From an uncultured Microbacterium sp. (GTDB taxonomy: Bacteria; Actinomycetota; Actinomycetes; Actinomycetales; Microbacteriaceae), in contig NZ_CANKZA010000001.1 in assembly GCF_947488465.1 (NCBI RefSeq), forward strand, positions 868,001 to 932,000: a DNA stretch of 64,000 bases. The letters run 5' to 3'. The translations under genes and the position numbers were made by a program. This document shows, one piece after another, positions 28,031-38,034 of the stretch. Numbering within the stretch: the first letter of the stretch is position 1; every line of letters begins with the position of its first letter. The notes below the pieces were generated by a model, which ran no database searches, was not told the origin of the DNA, and saw only the letters and a list, made by a program, of their open reading frames with translations.

Positions 28031-29098
28031 TCAGCCACGGGTGACGCCGGAGATGTCGCGCAGCGATCCGATGCGGCCATCTTCGTGGCGGACCACGAAG
28101 CTGTCGCCACGGTCCTCGATCACGAGAGCCCAGGCGGTCGGGCCCACGGTGAACAGCGTCTCGCCGGCATCGTCGACCACATCGCGCTCGACGGGGGCGA
28201 GCGCCCAGAACGCCTGCGTCGCGGGAGCGGTGACGGGTGTGTGCTCTTCCTCGGCGAGGACATCAAGGACCTGCGTCTCTCCCGCCTCGAAGAGGGGCGA
28301 CGCGGCGTCGACCTGATCGTCCCCGGGCGTCGCTGTGGCGACGGGCGCCGCAGTCGCCGGCGCCGCCTGAGTTGCCGGGCGCGCGGTGGCAGGGCGGGGG
28401 ATGACGGGCCGGGCGGGGCTCGCGAAACGGTGGGCCGGGATCTCCGCGCGGTGCCGGAAGTCATCGCCGATCGTCGGGAACAGCGGCGCGAGGACGGTGA
28501 GGAAGACACCGGCGAGCATCAGGATGAACTCGATCCACACAACCCACGTGGCGTAGAAGACCCGCGAACCGGCGAGGGTGACGAAGGAGTTCCAGAGCAT
28601 GCCCAGCCACACCACGGTCGACACCGAGAACGCGACGGACGCGAACTGGTCGATCCCGAGCGAACCGACGCGACGGATGCCCTGCGGCGACAGGCGACGC
28701 AGGCCGATCAGGAAGACGGCCACCGTGGGCACACCGATCGTCAGGACCCAGTCGATACCGTTCCAGGTCGAGACGCCATTACCGATCTGACCGTAGATCG
28801 GGAAGAACGAGAAGATGAACGCGAGCAGCCACACGCCACCGAGCGCGACCTCACGGATCGAGAACGGGCCCACACCGTACTGGGGTGGTGCGGTCTCGTC
28901 GACGGCGTCGGGTCCGTCGGTGACCGCTGCGAAGGCCGCGCCGATCGACTCGAACGACACGTCAGGGTCGTGGTCGGCCGTCTCATCGCGGTCGGGTGCG
29001 GATGTGCCGACCTCGGGGTTGTTCGGGTCGTGCGTCGCGCTCTCGGGGGCGAAGACGTCGGCCTGGGCCTCTTCGGGGGTGGTCTTCTCGTCACTCAC
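28031..29098 (-). CDS. Multi-TM membrane protein, function unknown
   Basis: A 355-residue protein: an acidic N-terminal cytoplasmic tail of about 80 residues, four TM helices (about 83-103, 116-134, 149-170, 180-203) and an Ala/Pro-rich linker (APATAAPVATAT). The C-terminal domain of about 85 residues (DVVDDAGETLFTVGPTAWAL... FVVRHEDGRIGSLRDISG) looks beta-rich. No known family was recognised. The GTG start has AAGGA 9 nt upstream. Its position between dnaE and hisD, close to both, does not suggest a role; the tail domain might sense or bind a ligand on the cytoplasmic side. Confidence 0.75.
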   Translation of the reverse strand: MSDEKTTPEEAQADVFAPESATHDPNNPEVGTSAPDRDETADHDPDVSFESIGAAFAAVTDGPDAVDETAPPQYGVGPFSIREVALGGVWLLAFIFSFFPIYGQIGNGVSTWNGIDWVLTIGVPTVAVFLIGLRRLSPQGIRRVGSLGIDQFASVAFSVSTVVWLGMLWNSFVTLAGSRVFYATWVVWIEFILMLAGVFLTVLAPLFPTIGDDFRHRAEIPAHRFASPARPVIPRPATARPATQAAPATAAPVATATPGDDQVDAASPLFEAGETQVLDVLAEEEHTPVTAPATQAFWALAPVERDVVDDAGETLFTVGPTAWALVIEDRGDSFVVRHEDGRIGSLRDISGVTRG

Positions 29099-29154
29099 GG
29101 TGATGGGTCCTTCCGGGACGGTTCGGGTGTGATCCTACCCGGCCAGGTGATGAG

Positions 29155-32100
29155 TCACCCGAGACATTGGGGCCCGAGAAGCCCCTTCAGCTCACCGTAG
29201 AGGTCGACCGTCACCCGCACGCGCGTGGGGATCTCGAACACTTTCGCCACTGCGGCCTTGTGCAGTTTGACCGTGATCTCGGTGTCGCCGGGGTGGCGTG
29301 TGAAGACCTCGGCGAGCTGACCGATCGTCGTCTCGGTCGCGCGGTGTTCGGGCATGAGGAGCACGAGGGGGCCGGCGGCATCCACCGTGCCGAGATCCGG
29401 GGTGAACGCCATCTGACCGTGCAGGTTCAGCCCGTCATCGCGCCGCGACACACGTCCGCGGACGACCAGGATCGCGTCGGCGACCAGCATCGACTGGAAC
29501 TCGGTATAGGTCTTCCCCATGAACATCACGGTGACCTCACCATCGAAGTCCTCGACCGTGATCATGCCGTACGGATTGCCGCTCTGCTTGGCCACCCGGT
29601 GCTGCACACTCGTCACGAGGCCCGCGATCGTGACCTGGTCTCCGTCCTCGACATCGTCGGAGGCGAGGAGATCGTGGATCGACGTGGATGCGTGCTTGGC
29701 GAGCGGAATCTCGAGACCGGCCAGCGGGTGGTCGGAGACGTAGAGCCCGAGCATCTCGCGCTCGAACGCGAGCTTGTCCTTCTTCGTCCATTCGGGACGC
29801 TCGGGAACCTTGGCAGGCATGATCTCTTCGGCTTCGTCGTACAGGCTGTCGAAGTCGAACCCGATCGCACCGGTGGCGGCCTTGCGCTTCGTCTCGACGG
29901 CGGCTTCGGTCGCATCCTCGTGGATCTCCATGAGGGCGCGTCGCGTTGAGCCGAGCGAGTCGAAGGCACCGGCTTTGATGAGCGACTCGATCGTGCGCTT
30001 GTTGGCCACGTGGGCGGGCACTTTGGTGAGAAAGTCGTGGAAGCTCACGAAGCTGTCGTCCTGACGGGCGGCGACGATCCCGTCGACGACATTCGCGCCG
30101 ACGTTGCGGACGGCACCCAACCCAAACCGGATGTCCTCGCCGACGGCGGCGAAGTAGCGGATCGACTCGCCGACGTCCGGCGGCAGCACGCGGATACCCA
30201 TCCGGCGGCACTCGTTGAGGTAGACGGCGAGCTTGTCCTTGGCGTCACCGACGCTCGTCAGCAGGGCCGCCATGTACTCGGCCGGGTAGTGGGCCTTCAG
30301 GTAGGCCGTCCAATAGGACACCAGCCCGTACGCGGCCGAGTGCGCCTTGTTGAACGCGTAGTCCGAGAAGGGAAGCAGAATCTCCCAGAGCTTCTGCACT
30401 GCGGCATCCGAGTAGCCGTTGGCGTGCATGCCCGCTTCGAACCCGGCGAACTGCTTGTCGAGTTCTTCCTTCTTCTTCTTCCCCATCGCGCGGCGCAGGA
30501 TGTCGGCTTGACCGAGGCTGAACCCGGCCACCTTCTGCGCGATCGCCATGACCTGCTCTTGATAGATGATCAGGCCGTAGCTGGTGCTGAGGATCTCGGC
30601 GAGCGACTCTTCGAACTCGGCATGGATCGGAGTGATCTCCTGCAGCCCGTTCTTGCGGAGCGCGTAGTTGGTGTGCGAGTTCGCCCCCATCGGACCCGGC
30701 CGATAGAGCGCGATGACCGCGGAGATATCTTCGAAGTTGTCGGGCTTGAGCAGCCGCAGAAGCGACCGCATCGGACCACCGTCGAGCTGGAAGACCCCAA
30801 GAGTGTCACCCCGGGCGAGCAGCTCATAGGCCGCGGTGTCATCAAGGCCGAGGTCTTCGAGAACCACCTTCTCGCCGCGGTTGGCGGCGATGTTGTCGAG
30901 CGCGTCGTCGATGATCGTGAGGTTGCGCAGCCCCAGGAAGTCCATCTTGATGAGACCGAGCGATTCGCACGAGGGGTAGTCGAACTGCGTGACGATCTGG
31001 CCGTCCTGCTCCCGCTTCATGATCGGGATGATGTCGATCAGCGGCTCCGACGACATGATGACACCGGCGGCGTGCACGCCCCACTGGCGTTTCAGATTTT
31101 CCAGACCCACGGCCGTGTCGAAGACCGTCTTGGCTTCGGGATCCGACTCGATGAGGGCGCGAAACTCGCCCGCCTCTTTGAACCGCGCGTGGGCCGGGTC
31201 GAACATGCCCTCCAGCGGCATGTCCTTGCCCATCACGGCGGGCGGCATGGCCTTGGTGAGCTTCTCCCCCATGCTGAAGGGGAACCCGAGCACACGACCG
31301 GCATCCTTCAGCGCCTGTTTGGCCTTGATGGTGCCGTAGGTGACGATCTGGGCGACACGCTCGTCGCCGTACTTCTCGGTCACGTACTGAATGACCTCGC
31401 CGCGGCGGCGATCGTCGAAGTCGACGTCGAAGTCGGGCATCGAGACACGGTCGGGGTTGAGGAAGCGCTCGAAGATCAGACCGTGCCGGAGCGGGTCGAG
31501 ATCGGTGATGCGCATCGCGTACGCCGCCATCGAACCGGCACCGGAGCCACGCCCGGGACCGACCCGGATGCCGTGGTCCTTGGCCCAGTTGATGAAGTCG
31601 GCGACGACGAGGAAGTACCCCGGGAAGCCCATCTGCAGGATGACGCCGGTCTCGTACTCGGCCTGTGCGCGGACTTCCGTGGGAATGCCGTTCGGATATC
31701 GGTACTCGAGCCCGGTTTCGACCTCTTTGACGAACCAGCTCTCCTCGGTCTCGCCGGCGGGCACCGGAAAGCGGGGCATGTAGTTGGCCGACTCGTTGAA
31801 CTGGACGTTGCACCGCTCGGCGATCAGCAGCGTGTTGTCGCAGGCCTCGGGATTGTCACGGAAGACCTGGCGCATCTCGGCTGCACTCTTGACGTAGTAG
31901 CCGTCGCCGTCGAACTTGAAGCGGTTGGGATCGTCGAGCGTCGAGCCGGACTGCACGCACAACAACGCTGCGTGCGAGGTGGCGTCGTGCTGATGCGTGT
32001 AGTGCAGGTCGTTTGTCCCGACGAGCGGGATGGACAGGTCTTTCGCGATCTTCAGCAGATCGCCGGTGACACGGCGTTCGATTTCGAGGCCGTGATCCAT

Positions 32101-32673
32101 GATCTCGGCGAAGTAGTTGTCCTTGCCGAAGATGTCCTGGAACTCGGCGGCTGCCGCGCGCGCCGCGTCGTACTGCCCGAGCCGCAGCCGGGTCTGGATC
32201 TCGCCCGACGGGCATCCGGTCGTCGCGATCAGACCTGTGCTGTAGGTCTGCAGCAGTTCGCGGTCCATGCGGGGCTTGAAGTAATACCCCTCGAGCGAGG
32301 ATTTCGAGCTCAGCCGGAAGAGATTGTGCATCCCCTCCGTCGTCTCGCTCAGCAGGGTCATGTGGGTGTACGCGCCCGAGCCGGAGACATCGTCGCGGTT
32401 CTGCTCGGGGGTACCCCAGCGGACCCGGGACTTGTCGGAGCGGTGCGTTCCGGGTGTGACGTAGGCCTCGATGCCGATGATCGGTTTGATGCCGGCGGCC
32501 TGGGCTTTGCGGTAGAACTCGAACGCCGCGAACGTGTTGCCGTGGTCGGTCACGGCAATCGCCGGCATGTCCAACCGCGCGGCTTCCTGGACCATCGCAC
32601 CGATGCGGGCCGCCCCGTCGAGCATCGAGTACTCGCTGTGCACGTGCAGGTGAACGAAGGAGTCGGATGCCAC
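29155..32673 (-). CDS. dnaE: DNA polymerase III alpha subunit
   Basis: The replicative polymerase. The 1172-residue protein begins with the PHP domain (FVHLHVHSEYSMLDGAARIG, AVTDHGN), here with intact His/Asp ligands, so 3'-5' proofreading by PHP is possible as in mycobacterial DnaE1. The catalytic aspartates are in MPDFDVDFDD (about residue 411). The palm, fingers and tandem HhH are followed by an OB fold (DQVTIAGLVTSVQHR) and a C-terminal segment. TAGACT at 32680-32685 lies 6 nt before the GTG start. Length and motifs are those of the essential replicative enzyme, not the shorter DnaE2. Confidence 0.97.
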   Translation of the reverse strand: MASDSFVHLHVHSEYSMLDGAARIGAMVQEAARLDMPAIAVTDHGNTFAAFEFYRKAQAAGIKPIIGIEAYVTPGTHRSDKSRVRWGTPEQNRDDVSGSGAYTHMTLLSETTEGMHNLFRLSSKSSLEGYYFKPRMDRELLQTYSTGLIATTGCPSGEIQTRLRLGQYDAARAAAAEFQDIFGKDNYFAEIMDHGLEIERRVTGDLLKIAKDLSIPLVGTNDLHYTHQHDATSHAALLCVQSGSTLDDPNRFKFDGDGYYVKSAAEMRQVFRDNPEACDNTLLIAERCNVQFNESANYMPRFPVPAGETEESWFVKEVETGLEYRYPNGIPTEVRAQAEYETGVILQMGFPGYFLVVADFINWAKDHGIRVGPGRGSGAGSMAAYAMRITDLDPLRHGLIFERFLNPDRVSMPDFDVDFDDRRRGEVIQYVTEKYGDERVAQIVTYGTIKAKQALKDAGRVLGFPFSMGEKLTKAMPPAVMGKDMPLEGMFDPAHARFKEAGEFRALIESDPEAKTVFDTAVGLENLKRQWGVHAAGVIMSSEPLIDIIPIMKREQDGQIVTQFDYPSCESLGLIKMDFLGLRNLTIIDDALDNIAANRGEKVVLEDLGLDDTAAYELLARGDTLGVFQLDGGPMRSLLRLLKPDNFEDISAVIALYRPGPMGANSHTNYALRKNGLQEITPIHAEFEESLAEILSTSYGLIIYQEQVMAIAQKVAGFSLGQADILRRAMGKKKKEELDKQFAGFEAGMHANGYSDAAVQKLWEILLPFSDYAFNKAHSAAYGLVSYWTAYLKAHYPAEYMAALLTSVGDAKDKLAVYLNECRRMGIRVLPPDVGESIRYFAAVGEDIRFGLGAVRNVGANVVDGIVAARQDDSFVSFHDFLTKVPAHVANKRTIESLIKAGAFDSLGSTRRALMEIHEDATEAAVETKRKAATGAIGFDFDSLYDEAEEIMPAKVPERPEWTKKDKLAFEREMLGLYVSDHPLAGLEIPLAKHASTSIHDLLASDDVEDGDQVTIAGLVTSVQHRVAKQSGNPYGMITVEDFDGEVTVMFMGKTYTEFQSMLVADAILVVRGRVSRRDDGLNLHGQMAFTPDLGTVDAAGPLVLLMPEHRATETTIGQLAEVFTRHPGDTEITVKLHKAAVAKVFEIPTRVRVTVDLYGELKGLLGPQCLG

Positions 32674-32727
32674 CCGACGAGTCTACGTCGGAGGGTCAGG
32701 CACCCGCTCCGGTCGTAGGCTGAGCGC

Positions 32728-33201
32728 ATGGCCACTCCCGAGTTCATCCTGGCGCTCCGCGAGAAGATCGGACACGCGCCCCTCAGCCTCGTCGGCGTGA
32801 CCGCCGTCGTCTTCCGGGACGAGAAAGTCCTCCTGGGAAAGCGCGCCGACAACGGCGCCTGGCAGTGCGTGTCGGGCATCGTCGACCCGGGCGAAGAGCC
32901 CGCCGATGCGGCGATCCGCGAGTGCCTCGAGGAGGCCGGCGTCGTCGTCACGGCCACGCGTCTTGCGGTCGTGCAGCAGATTCCCCGCATCACGTATGCG
33001 AACGGGGATCAGGCGGACTATCTCGATCTGGTGTTCCGCTGCGACTGGGTCTCCGGCACGCCCCACCCCGCCGACGGCGAGCTCACCGAGGTGGGCTGGT
33101 ACGGACTGGGCGAGCTCGTGGACGTCGAGCCGTTCCACGTCCGCAAGATCGCTCTCGCGCTCGCGGAGGACGACCCGGCGGTCTTTTCGGGCGGACGCTG
33201 A
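32728..33201 (+). CDS. NUDIX hydrolase
   Basis: A 157-residue single NUDIX domain. The box runs from Gly50 to Val72 (GIVDPGEEPADAAIRECLEE plus AGV) and fits GX5EX7REUXEEXGU, with Cys at the first U position. It should hydrolyse a nucleoside diphosphate linked to another moiety; the YANGDQADYLDLVFRC strand does not point to one substrate. TAGGCT at 32716-32721, 6 nt before the ATG, indicates a leaderless message. It is divergent from dnaE and 3 bp from the convergent acyl-CoA ligase stop. Confidence 0.92.
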   Translation: MATPEFILALREKIGHAPLSLVGVTAVVFRDEKVLLGKRADNGAWQCVSGIVDPGEEPADAAIRECLEEAGVVVTATRLAVVQQIPRITYANGDQADYLDLVFRCDWVSGTPHPADGELTEVGWYGLGELVDVEPFHVRKIALALAEDDPAVFSGGR

Positions 33202-33204
33202 GGG

Positions 33205-34905
33205 TCAGCCCTGGCGCCGACGGACGAGTTCCTCGCGCACCTCGCGGCGGAGGACCTTCCCGACGAGCGATCGCGGGAGCGTGTCCAACGCGACGATCGC
33301 GCGCGGCACCTTGTACGCGGCCAGGTGTGCGCGAGCGAGGTCGCGAATCGCCTCGGCGTCGAACGGGGCGCCCTCGCGCACGACGACAGCGGCCGTCACC
33401 ACTTCGCCGCCGTCGGCGCGTGGGATGCCGACGACCGCAGCATCGGCGATGTCCGGGTTCAGCAGGAGCGCGTTTTCGACTTCGCTCGGGCTGATGTTGA
33501 ATCCCCCCGTGATGATGAGTTCCTTGATGCGGTCGACGACCGTCACGAAGCCATGGGCGTCGGCCGTGACGATGTCGCCGGTGCGCAGCCAGCCACCGGC
33601 CAGCAGCGTGCGCGCCGTCTCATCGGGTTGCTTCCAGTAGCCCTGGAACACCTGCGGGCCGCGCACGAGGAGCTCACCCGGTTCACCGACGGCGCGGTCG
33701 ATCGTGGGGTCCTCAGGGTCCACCACTCGGATGTCGGTGCTCGGGAACGGCACGCCGACCGTGCCCGTGCGACGCAGGGGGCCCATCGGGTTACCGATGC
33801 TGATGGGTGAGGACTCGGTCATCCCGTAGCCCTCCACGAGGATTCCGCCGGTTGCCTTCTCCCAGCGTTGCACGGTCGCCGCCGGCAGCGCCATCGCACC
33901 CGAAATCGCGTTGCGCAGCGACGAGAGATCGAGGCCGGCGCGCGACGTCGCCCGTGCGAGCGCGTCGTAGATCGGGGGCACAGCGGGGAGGAACGTGGGG
34001 GGCGTGCGACGGATCGCATCCATCGTCATGCCGACCTCGAACGTCGGGAACAGGACGATCCGTGCGCCGACCGAAATCGAGGTGGTCAGGCACAGCGTCA
34101 GGCCGTAGGCGTGGAAGAGCGGGAGCACCGCGTAGAACACCTCGCCGCCGGGAATCAGACCCGGCACCCACGCGACCGATTGTGCCGCATTGGACCGCAG
34201 GTTGCGGTGGGTGAGGACGGCGGCCTTCGGTCGCCCGGTCGTGCCGCTGGTGAACTGCAACACGGCGATGTCGTCGAGTGCGGGGCGGGGCACTTTGCGC
34301 GATACCCGGCGTGCGCGGGCGACATCCCTCCACGGGATAACGCCCTTCGCGGTCGGCCGCTGTGTGAGGGCAGCTCGCGCTTCGCGGGCCTTCTTCACCG
34401 GCAGTCGCAGCATCGCGCGCATGCGCCGCGGCATCGCATCCGGGAGTGTCACGGCGACGATGTGGGCCGGACGGATGTCGGAGGGGAACTCGGCGATCGT
34501 GTCGGCGACGGCATCCCACACGATCGCGACGGTGGCGTGGTGGACTTCGAACAAGTGGCGCAGCTCCGGCGCCGTGTAGCGCGGATTGTGCTCCACCACG
34601 ATCGCGCCGAGGCGCTGCGCCGCGTAGAAGGCGACGACGTGCTGGGGGCAATTCGGCAGGATGAGCGCGACACGGTCACCGGCGCGCACACCGCGTCGGC
34701 GGAGGCCTTCGGCGGCCCGCGCCACCTGTTCGCCCAGATCGGCATAGGTCGTCTCCGCGCCGAAAAACTCGAGCGCCGCGCGCGTGGGGTAGCGTGCGAC
34801 GGCGTCGTCGAGCATGTCGACGAGGGTCTGGGTGACCGGCTCGATTTCGGCCGGCACTCCCTCTGCATAGGAGGACAACCAGGGGCGCGAGGCGAGCGGA
34901 TTCAC
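33205..34905 (-). CDS. Long-chain fatty acid-CoA ligase
   Basis: An ANL-superfamily ligase of 566 residues that activates fatty acids by adenylation, then thioesterification with CoA. The P-loop is LQFTSGTTGRPKAAV. Later motifs are GYGMTESSPISIGNP, GWLRTGDIV, the hinge VDRIKELIITGGFNISPSEVE and the catalytic Lys region SLVGKVLRREVREEL. TAGGCT at 34912-34917, 6 nt before the GTG, supports the start. It is a cytosolic FadD-type enzyme and probably monocistronic. A second acyl-CoA synthetase of a different subfamily begins at 63431. Confidence 0.92.
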   Translation of the reverse strand: MNPLASRPWLSSYAEGVPAEIEPVTQTLVDMLDDAVARYPTRAALEFFGAETTYADLGEQVARAAEGLRRRGVRAGDRVALILPNCPQHVVAFYAAQRLGAIVVEHNPRYTAPELRHLFEVHHATVAIVWDAVADTIAEFPSDIRPAHIVAVTLPDAMPRRMRAMLRLPVKKAREARAALTQRPTAKGVIPWRDVARARRVSRKVPRPALDDIAVLQFTSGTTGRPKAAVLTHRNLRSNAAQSVAWVPGLIPGGEVFYAVLPLFHAYGLTLCLTTSISVGARIVLFPTFEVGMTMDAIRRTPPTFLPAVPPIYDALARATSRAGLDLSSLRNAISGAMALPAATVQRWEKATGGILVEGYGMTESSPISIGNPMGPLRRTGTVGVPFPSTDIRVVDPEDPTIDRAVGEPGELLVRGPQVFQGYWKQPDETARTLLAGGWLRTGDIVTADAHGFVTVVDRIKELIITGGFNISPSEVENALLLNPDIADAAVVGIPRADGGEVVTAAVVVREGAPFDAEAIRDLARAHLAAYKVPRAIVALDTLPRSLVGKVLRREVREELVRRRQG

Positions 34906-34951
34906 ACGCTCAGCCTAGGCACTCCGGTGTACCCGCACAGGCATGTGGGGC

Positions 34952-35881
34952 TCAGTCGCCGCGGAGGACCTCGAGTGCGTGTGAGAGATCGGCGGGATAG
35001 CTCGAGGAGAACGTGACCCACTCGGTCGTCGCCGGATGAGCGAAGGACAATTCGCGGGCGTGCAGCCACTGACGGGTGAGGCCGAGCTGTGCCGAGATGG
35101 TCGGATCGCTTCCGTACAACGGGTCGCCGACGCAGGGGTGCCGATGCGCTGCCATGTGCACGCGGATCTGGTGCGTGCGTCCCGTTTCGAGATGCACCTC
35201 CACGAGAGCGGCGCGCGGGAACGCCTCCAGCGTCTCGTAGTGGGTGATCGAGTCTTTTCCGGACGGCGTGACGGCGAACTTCCACGAGTGTGAAGGATGC
35301 CGACCGATCGGCGCATCGATCGTGCCCGCGAGTGGATCGGGGTGACCCTGCACGACCGCATGGTAGATCTTGTCGACCTCGCGCTCTTTGAACGCGCGCT
35401 TGAGTGCCGTATAGGCCCGCTCCGTCTTGGCGACGACCATCAGGCCGCTCGTGCCGACGTCGAGTCGGTGCACGACACCCTGACGCTCCGCGGCGCCGGT
35501 GGTGGCGATCCGGAAGCCGGCAGCAGCCAATGCGCCCAGAACCGTCGGCCCCTCCCAGCCCACAGAGGGGTGGGCTGCGACCCCGGACGGCTTGTCGACG
35601 ACGACGATGTCGTCATCGTCGTGCACGATGCCGAGATCATCGACAGCGATCGGAATGATCTCGGGGCCGCGCTTGTCTTCCCATTCGACCTCGAGCCAAC
35701 TGCCGCCGCGCAACCGGTCGGACTTCCCCACGGGCCGGCCGTCCATCCGGACGCCGCCGCCCTCGATCACCTCGGCGGCGAAAGTTCGTGAGAAGCCGAG
35801 CATCTTCGCCAGCGCTGCGTCGACGCGCGCACCGTCCAAGCCGTCGGGAACCGGCAGAGTCCGAGACTCCACGTCAGTCAT
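34952..35881 (-). CDS. rluD: RluD-type rRNA pseudouridine synthase
   Basis: A 309-residue RluA/RluD-family pseudouridine synthase: an N-terminal S4 RNA-binding domain ([20 protein letters not shown]), then the catalytic domain with Asp141 in [20 protein letters not shown] and the conserved [12 protein letters not shown]. It most likely modifies 23S rRNA helix 69. The ATG lies inside the end of lspA (8-nt overlap), so the two are translationally coupled; this pairing is common in actinobacteria. It is the last gene of the ftsZ-to-rluD run. Confidence 0.94.
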   Translation of the reverse strand: MTDVESRTLPVPDGLDGARVDAALAKMLGFSRTFAAEVIEGGGVRMDGRPVGKSDRLRGGSWLEVEWEDKRGPEIIPIAVDDLGIVHDDDDIVVVDKPSGVAAHPSVGWEGPTVLGALAAAGFRIATTGAAERQGVVHRLDVGTSGLMVVAKTERAYTALKRAFKEREVDKIYHAVVQGHPDPLAGTIDAPIGRHPSHSWKFAVTPSGKDSITHYETLEAFPRAALVEVHLETGRTHQIRVHMAAHRHPCVGDPLYGSDPTISAQLGLTRQWLHARELSFAHPATTEWVTFSSSYPADLSHALEVLRGD

Positions 35882-36476
35882 CCGTCCGCGTGCGGGGCGC
35901 CTCGGGCACGGTGGGCGCCACCTCGTGGGTGTCCGCGGCATCCTCCGCGGCCGTGGTCTCGCGTGGCTCACGCGTGCCGTCGAGGCGCAGACCGAGGAGG
36001 ATCAGGAGAGCGACGAGGATCATCATCGTGACGATGAACATGTCGGCGACGTTGTAGATGGCCGGCATCATCCACGGCGTGTAGATGAAGTCGATCACGT
36101 GCCCGACGCCGAAGCCCGGCTCCCGCACGAGACGGTCGGTGAGGTTGCCGAGGATGCCGCCCAGAAGGAGGCCGAGGACCACCGCCCATCGGCGTGATCG
36201 GACCCGCGCCACGGCCAGGAACACGACGAGTCCGGCAGCGATAGCCAGGATGATCGTGAAGATCCAGGTGACTTCCTCGCCGAGCGAAAAGGCGGCTCCG
36301 GGGTTACGGGTGAGGTACAGCTGCAGGAAGTCACCGAGGACCGGGACCGTCTCCTGGTAGGGCAGGTTCTCGAGCGCGAGGTACTTCGTGAACCGGTCGG
36401 CGGCCAGCACCAGGACGGCGAGAAACGCCGTGAGGGTGCCGGCCGCCGCCGCGCGCAGAGGTGTTCTGTCGGTCAA
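35874..36476 (-). CDS. lspA: Lipoprotein signal peptidase
   Basis: LspA cleaves the signal peptide of diacylglyceryl-modified prolipoproteins in the membrane. The 200-residue protein has four TM helices and the catalytic aspartates Asp114 (GNLTDRLV) and Asp145 (YNVADMF). A hydrophilic C-terminal tail of about 40 residues is extra relative to minimal LspA. It starts at a TTG 5 nt after the divIVA stop, with GAAGG-like spacing, so its translation probably depends on divIVA. Likely clients here include CtaC and the lipoprotein at 8465. Confidence 0.95.
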   Translation of the reverse strand: MTDRTPLRAAAAGTLTAFLAVLVLAADRFTKYLALENLPYQETVPVLGDFLQLYLTRNPGAAFSLGEEVTWIFTIILAIAAGLVVFLAVARVRSRRWAVVLGLLLGGILGNLTDRLVREPGFGVGHVIDFIYTPWMMPAIYNVADMFIVTMMILVALLILLGLRLDGTREPRETTAAEDAADTHEVAPTVPEAPRTRTDD

Positions 36477-36481
36477 AGCCT

Positions 36482-37114
36482 TCAGCGACCGGCAGCCGAG
36501 GTGGCGCCCGTGACGTCGAGGTCGCGGAGCTTCTCCTCGATGAACCCGCGGAGCTGGTTGCGGTAGTCGCTCTCGAACTGACGCAGTTCGCTGATGCGGG
36601 TCTCGAGCGTGGTGCGCTCGGCATCGAGGCGAGCACGCTCCTCGCGTCCCTTGGCTTCCGCCTCGGCGACGATGGCCTTCGCGTGCGCCTCGGCCTCGGC
36701 GATCAGCTTGTCGCGCTGGGCGATGCCCTCCGCGACGTGCTCGTCGTGGAGTCGCTGGGCGAGCTCGATGATGCCGGCCGACGCGGCGGCGCCGCCTCCG
36801 GCCGCAGCGGCGATCGGAGCGGGCTCTGCGGCGGCGACCGGCGCGGGAACCTCTTCGACGACCTCAGGCTCGGGCTCTGCCTCGACGACCTCTTCCGCCA
36901 CGACGACCTCGTCGGCAGGAGCGGCGGCAACGGGAGTCTCACCCGACTCATACGCGGCGAGCTTCGTCTTCAGCTCTTCGTTCTCGGCGATCGTCTTGCG
37001 CCACTCGACCACGATCTCGTCGAGGAAGTCGTCGACCTCGTCGGGGTCGAAACCCTCCTTGAAGCGGACGTGCTGGAACTGCTTGGTGACGACGTCTTCG
37101 GGGGTCAAAGCCAT
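36482..37114 (-). CDS. divIVA: DivIVA / Wag31 polar growth protein
   Basis: DivIVA (Wag31) marks the cell poles and recruits envelope synthesis. The 210-residue protein has the conserved N-terminal membrane-binding domain (MALTPEDVVTKQFQHVRFKE, GFDPDEVDDFLDEIV), a first coiled coil and an Ala/Glu/Pro-rich linker (about residues 58-110). A long second coiled coil runs through LAQRLHDEHVAEGIAQRDKL and ends near residue 200. AGAGGAA precedes the ATG. A 130-bp gap to yggT upstream could hold its own promoter (TATGCT at 37207-37212 on this strand is a candidate -10). Confidence 0.95.
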   Translation of the reverse strand: MALTPEDVVTKQFQHVRFKEGFDPDEVDDFLDEIVVEWRKTIAENEELKTKLAAYESGETPVAAAPADEVVVAEEVVEAEPEPEVVEEVPAPVAAAEPAPIAAAAGGGAAASAGIIELAQRLHDEHVAEGIAQRDKLIAEAEAHAKAIVAEAEAKGREERARLDAERTTLETRISELRQFESDYRNQLRGFIEEKLRDLDVTGATSAAGR

Positions 37115-37244
37115 GGTGTTTCCTCTTTCGGGGGCTCACGACGCGGGCCGAGTCGGGGCGGCGTCTCCTACAGCGTGCCGTACAGACTCAGCGCCGTACG
37201 GTCTTCAGCATAGCCCGCCACCTCACCTGGATGCGAGAAGACGG

Positions 37245-37547
37245 TCAGAGGCGGGCGATGACGCGGACGATCGTCAGCAAGACGAAACACGCGAGCATTG
37301 TGACCGGAAAGCCCAGGTCGAGGGCAATCGGACCGATCCGCACCGGCGGGAGGAGGCGGCGGAAGAACCGCAACGGCGGATCGGTGACCGTGAAGACGGC
37401 CTCGGCGAGCACGAGCCCGATTCCCCGTGGGCGCCACTCGCGGTTGAACATCGGAATGTACTCGAGGATCAGCCTCGCGAGCAGCAGCAGGATGTACAGC
37501 AGGAGAAGGACGTCGGCGACCGTAGCCACCCACCGAACGATCTCCAC
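37245..37547 (-). CDS. yggT: YggT family membrane protein
   Basis: A 100-residue YggT protein: a first hydrophobic helix (about 10-30), the family motif RPRGIGLVLAEAVFTVTDPP followed by LRFFRRLLPPVRIGPIALDL, and a second helix (about 78-98). The biochemical role is unknown, but it is almost always beside sepF and divIVA and may take part in division or membrane organisation. The GTG start shares one base with the sepF stop (TAGTG). Confidence 0.92.
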   Translation of the reverse strand: MEIVRWVATVADVLLLLYILLLLARLILEYIPMFNREWRPRGIGLVLAEAVFTVTDPPLRFFRRLLPPVRIGPIALDLGFPVTMLACFVLLTIVRVIARL

Positions 37548-38002
37548 TACGCGGTGAAGGCGGCGGTCTCGGGATCGGCCTGCGCGAGCGTGCCATCACC
37601 GGAGACGGCGACGTTCTCGGGCGACAGCAGGAACACCTTGCTTGTCACACGTTCGATGCGGCCGTACAACCCGAGCGAGAGTCCGCTGGCGAAGTCGATC
37701 AAGCGTCGGGCGTCAGCATCGCTCATCTGGGAAAGATTGATGATCACCGGGATGCCGTCGCGGAAGTTCTCCGCGATGATCTGCGCGTCGCGGTACTGCT
37801 TGGGATGCACCGTGAGGATCTCGCTGACCGTGCCGGACGTCGGCTGACGCACGACGGTGGGGCGGTGCAGGGGCGTGACCGGGGCAGCCTTCTCCACCGG
37901 ACGCTCCCGGCGCGCGGGGGCGTCGGACGTCGCCTCTTCGTAGGCTTCTTCCTCGTCGGCGAGGCCCAGGTACACCATGGTCTTCTTGAGCGGGTTCGAC
38001 AT
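37547..38002 (-). CDS. sepF: Cell division protein SepF
   Basis: SepF tethers FtsZ to the membrane in bacteria without FtsA/ZipA, as in actinobacteria. The 151-residue protein has the N-terminal membrane-targeting helix ([19 protein letters not shown]), a variable linker and the C-terminal beta-alpha domain with [40 protein letters not shown] and [14 protein letters not shown]. The ATG at 38002 follows GGAGG at about 8 nt; a second ATG two codons earlier is less well placed. Confidence 0.95.
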   Translation of the reverse strand: MSNPLKKTMVYLGLADEEEAYEEATSDAPARRERPVEKAAPVTPLHRPTVVRQPTSGTVSEILTVHPKQYRDAQIIAENFRDGIPVIINLSQMSDADARRLIDFASGLSLGLYGRIERVTSKVFLLSPENVAVSGDGTLAQADPETAAFTA

Positions 38003-38034
38003 CAGCATCCTCCGTTTGCTCGTCTGTTCTGAGG

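Noticed and set aside
30010..32718. Very long open frame (902 codons) opposite dnaE
   Set aside because: It is an antisense shadow created by high GC3 codons of dnaE; its translation is low-complexity (Val/Asp/Arg-rich) and has no domain or ribosome site. Similar shadows lie opposite uvrA, uvrB, rpsA, ctaD, hisD and murF.
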